A stretch of DNA of 64,000 bases from Eupeodes corollae. Lineage: Eukaryota; Arthropoda; Insecta; Diptera; Syrphidae. Below the pieces are notes generated by a model. It was not told the origin of the DNA. It made no database searches and saw nothing but the letters and a program-made list of their open reading frames with translations. Position numbers and translations under genes: made by a program. The stretch is taken from contig NC_079150.1 of the NCBI RefSeq assembly GCF_945859685.1, positions 2,056,331-2,120,330 on the forward strand, written 5' to 3'. Numbering within the stretch: the stretch's first letter is position 1; each line of letters begins with the position of its first letter. Shown piece by piece: positions 61,668-64,000 of the stretch.

Positions 61668-61802
61668 CGAAAAACAGCAAGCGACAACACCATTCCCATA
61701 TTTGTTCTCAAAAGCTTTTAAAAAAGTACACATTCTGAAAGCTCCCAAACAAAATCCAAAGAAAAATCCACCATGATTTGCATTAGCGTGGAAATTGTAT
61801 CT
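61668..61802 (-). CDS. Candidate internal exon of an unidentified membrane protein
   Basis: On the minus strand a 135-bp open segment is bounded by an acceptor (gttattag before 61802) and a strong GTAAGT donor after 61668. It encodes 45 residues in one phase: RYNFHANANHGGFFFGF, CLGAFRMCTFLKAF, then NKYGNGVVACCFS. The Gly/Phe-rich hydrophobic helix followed by a short polar loop looks like a transmembrane protein segment, loosely reminiscent of the TMEM135/PXMP4-type repeats; this resemblance is weak. No partner exon could be placed with confidence. The frame at 62071-61862 (with VHPHEHDLYHAQPNPHS) might be part of the same gene but lacks a convincing donor. Confidence 0.4.
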
Positions 61803-62299
61803 CTAATAACAATCTGCTTATTTTCAATACATACGAAGAGGGTTGTTTGTTAACACATTATCTATGAGTGTGGATTTGGCTGCGCATGGTAAAGGTCGTG
61901 CTCGTGGGGATGTACGCTCGTCGAAGCGTAATTAAAACAACAATTTATGTGTAAGTCAGTGGTTGAATTTTCTATTTCAGTAGGTAAAAAGGGAATAAAA
62001 CCACTGACTGGCACCATTTGCAAGAAAAAAGCTCTCCTATAAGACGTGTACTGACAATTTTTGTTGGACAAAGTATAGCTCTAAATTCCACTGGAGAATT
62101 TGTGCTAACAGAAATCTGTCATTAAAATTGTGTAAATTGGCACACAAATCCGTGGAACGATTTGTTTCATTTTGAACATAAAAGTATCAGCTGTTCAGGA
62201 AAATGATCGATCGGATCGATTTTAATTATAGCTATAACTGGCCCCTAACTGATGAAAATCAACAGCTCTATGTTACTTGATACATATAATTTAATAACG

Positions 62300-62600
62300 T
62301 GGCGTTTAGTTGAGCGCAAACAATTTATTCGTTGCAGTGTGGATGGTATGTGGAACGCGAATAGAGTTTGACAGTTCGTAGCAACAATACTGCAATTCGT
62401 TACTACCAAACTGTTTTTACAAAATGTCTCTATTTCAGAGAACAAAATTGCAAACTTATGATCCTAACATTAGTGTCAATTGGTTTCTTATAATTTAAAT
62501 GTGTTTTTATTTGAAATTCACTTTTTTAAATATTTAAAATCACGTTTGTTCGTCTATTCATTCATTCGTTGTTCGCTCTCATGTGCAAGGCCTTTAAGAC
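62300..62600 (-). mobile_element. MITE family A, copy 3 (left-truncated)
   Basis: Words aacaatttattcgttgcagtg, gtggaacgcgaatagagtttgacagt and ctcatgtgcaaggcc followed by TTTAAG match MITE A copies 1 and 2. The right inverted end is preserved; the left end has been lost. Confidence 0.75.
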
Positions 62601-63419
62601 ATTCCAAGGTCCTGCTGTTTCAATTTTTACTAATGGATTTTACTAACGGCTATAAACGGAGCTTAAGCCAGATTTTCATTTCCATTCCATTTAAATTTTA
62701 TGTTTGGATCTACTTCCGCCATGTACCTGAATAGAATTATCAATTCGTATTTGATTCGATTCCTCATTCTACTCTCATAACCGGATTAAGAAACAATATA
62801 TGCTAAGCATTGTTGAATGTCAATACAAAATCGTGTAGAATTAAATGGGTCGTAAGCCCAATACTGCCTATGGGCCGATGCCCCAGTTACTTAGTTAAAT
62901 TTCTTGGACAGTATTCAAAAAAGATGACAATAAAATCCATAATTTCTTTTCGTCACTAGAATACTGCTCTATAGCTCTTGTCCCAACTTCTTTCCATATT
63001 TTTAACAAATTATGATCTAGTAAAATAGCTTGTTGTGTTCCCAAACTAAGGCAATTGAACAGTAATACTTGAGCCTTCATGAATGCTTATCGCCATCGGC
63101 TTACTATAGGATTTGGCGTAGGTGCGAGGTATCAAATTCTTTTGTATTTTAAAAATCTCGGTTTAAATTCTATTTTATATAAACATGTTCATCTCACACG
63201 TAAAATTAGACACGCAATTGGAGACTTCCTTTCCAAGAAATCTTTATTACTAATCAATAGTTTCTAGAGAAATTCGTACTATTTTTTCAAATTCATATTC
63301 CATTTATCTCTCATACAAACAAATAAATGCAATACATTCAAAATGTTCTAATATTTCCTTTACCCTATTAACTTATTTTTATTTGTTTTTTTTTTTATTA
63401 ATGTTCTATTTGTTCTATA
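62601..63419. other. Spacer before the kainate receptor stop; unexplained frames
   Basis: The interval holds frames at 62895-63080 (-) and 63079-63267 (+) that abut each other. A minus-strand run near 63140-63070 (AKSYSKPMAISIHEGSSITV) has a protein-like look but hits a stop at once. A GC-rich inverted motif lies at 62850-62885 (gggtcgtaagccc, gggccgatgcccc). I cannot assign them; an old transposon fragment is possible. Confidence 0.35.
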
Positions 63420-64000
63420 TTAATTTAAAAAATTATAATGAACTCCATTTATGTGTGACATTCCAATACTTCCGGGAACATAAGTTGTTCCAGTGGCACA
63501 TTTCGTGCAGTTTCTCTTAACTGCAGGACGTTGTTTCGATGCATGGCAGTGCATAGCAAATCGTAGTTCTTCAGCCATTTCTGAACACAGGGATTGCCGT
63601 TCGGTCTGTGCATTCTTCTTTGAATTCCAACAAAACTCCAATATGGCAACGACAACAGCCAAAGCCAATCCACATAGTAGTACAACAAAAACGCCACCTG
63701 AAGTTTTTTTTTTCAATTAAAACAATTTTCTCCAAAAATTTCAGAAAGACTAAATTGTTACCAATATTTTCTACACCCAAAGCATTTGCTTTCGATTCCT
63801 TGCTTTTATCATCTCGATTACATACATCACCAGTATTTTTCCACCACTTGTCATAAAGGATTTGTATAATACCTTTTTCTTGTAGTTCCAGAATTGCTAA
63901 TGAAATAATATCACGCCAAGGAGAACCCTTTGGTGTGGCAATGCCATAACCTTTAGAGTCAAGAAGTCCACCGATTTGAGTTAAATTACAGTCTCTTTGT
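63420..64000 (-). CDS. Kainate-type ionotropic glutamate receptor, C-terminal exons (partial)
   Basis: The last two exons of a glutamate-gated cation channel lie on the minus strand and run off the right edge: 64000-63762 and 63697-63420. They join in phase (donor GTAAC, acceptor aacttcag). The upstream exon is the end of the S2 ligand-binding domain: QRDCNLTQIGGLLDSKGYGIAT, KGSPWRDIISLAILELQEKG, LYDKWWKN. ALGVENIGG then leads into the final transmembrane helix (GVFVVLLCGLALAVVVAILEF), and a cytoplasmic tail of about 70 residues follows. The WWKN and ENIGGVF words are typical of kainate receptors. In Drosophila two such genes, Ekar and Grik, are on chromosome 4; I cannot say which is the orthologue. 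The pore and N-terminal domains are outside the window. Confidence 0.93.

Noticed and set aside
1..64000. CRISPR arrays, bacterial operons, riboswitches or rRNA
   Set aside because: No regularly spaced direct repeats or bacterial signals were seen; introns and transposon types show a eukaryotic genome.

Overview
This is a 64 kb, AT-rich, gene-poor eukaryotic window. It almost certainly comes from a higher fly (Diptera: Brachycera). The signs are insect-type short introns (GTAAGT donors, TTTCAG-like acceptors), CAAC-AATG start context, poly-Asn/Gln/Ala-rich proteins and dipteran-style LINEs, Helitrons and Tc1, pogo and hAT relics. No bacterial operons, rRNA genes, CRISPR arrays or intact viral genomes were seen. 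The forkhead gene closely resembles Drosophila fd102C, and the window ends in a kainate-type glutamate receptor. Both types of gene sit on the Drosophila dot chromosome (Muller element F), so this may be an F-element homologue; that is an inference.

From left to right: (1) a LINE fragment at 1.06-1.99 kb; (2) a complete single-exon FoxQ2/fd102C forkhead gene (+, 4219-6237); (3) 6.2-18 kb of non-coding DNA with MITEs, two LINE families and a pogo/Tigger relic nested in a LINE; (4) a four-exon SFT2 vesicle-transport gene (-, 22529-18075) whose 3.8 kb first intron holds a LINE RNase H fragment, a hAT relic and a SINE; (5) more MITE, SINE, Helitron and Tc1 material to 30.2 kb; (6) a seven-exon poly-Asn scaffold-like gene (+, 30461-33648); (7) a long AT-rich gap; (8) rapsyn, eight coding exons (-, 41634-38881); (9) a 9 kb gap with an unexplained ORF pair, a full-length SINE and a Helitron helicase relic; (10) an eight-exon NT5DC-type HAD 5'-nucleotidase (-, 57399-50542) with a 4.5 kb LINE-filled intron; (11) one orphan candidate exon near 61.7 kb; (12) the last two exons of a kainate receptor (-, running off the right edge).

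For the spliced genes I joined exons by hand. In each case the splice phases close exactly and the conserved domains are continuous across the junctions, so the models are well supported although no transcript data were available. The genes are not an operon. Rapsyn and the kainate receptor share a theme of postsynaptic receptor organisation, FoxQ2 is a head/brain patterning factor, and SFT2 and NT5DC are housekeeping-type.

The repeats are the second main content. They include a five-copy tRNA-derived SINE family with recognisable A and B boxes, a Harbinger-like MITE pair lying side by side, a Tc1-like element with IR/DR-type ends and TA target duplication, two Helitron helicase relics, a hAT/ZBED relic, and at least two LINE families with several nested insertions whose order of arrival can be read.
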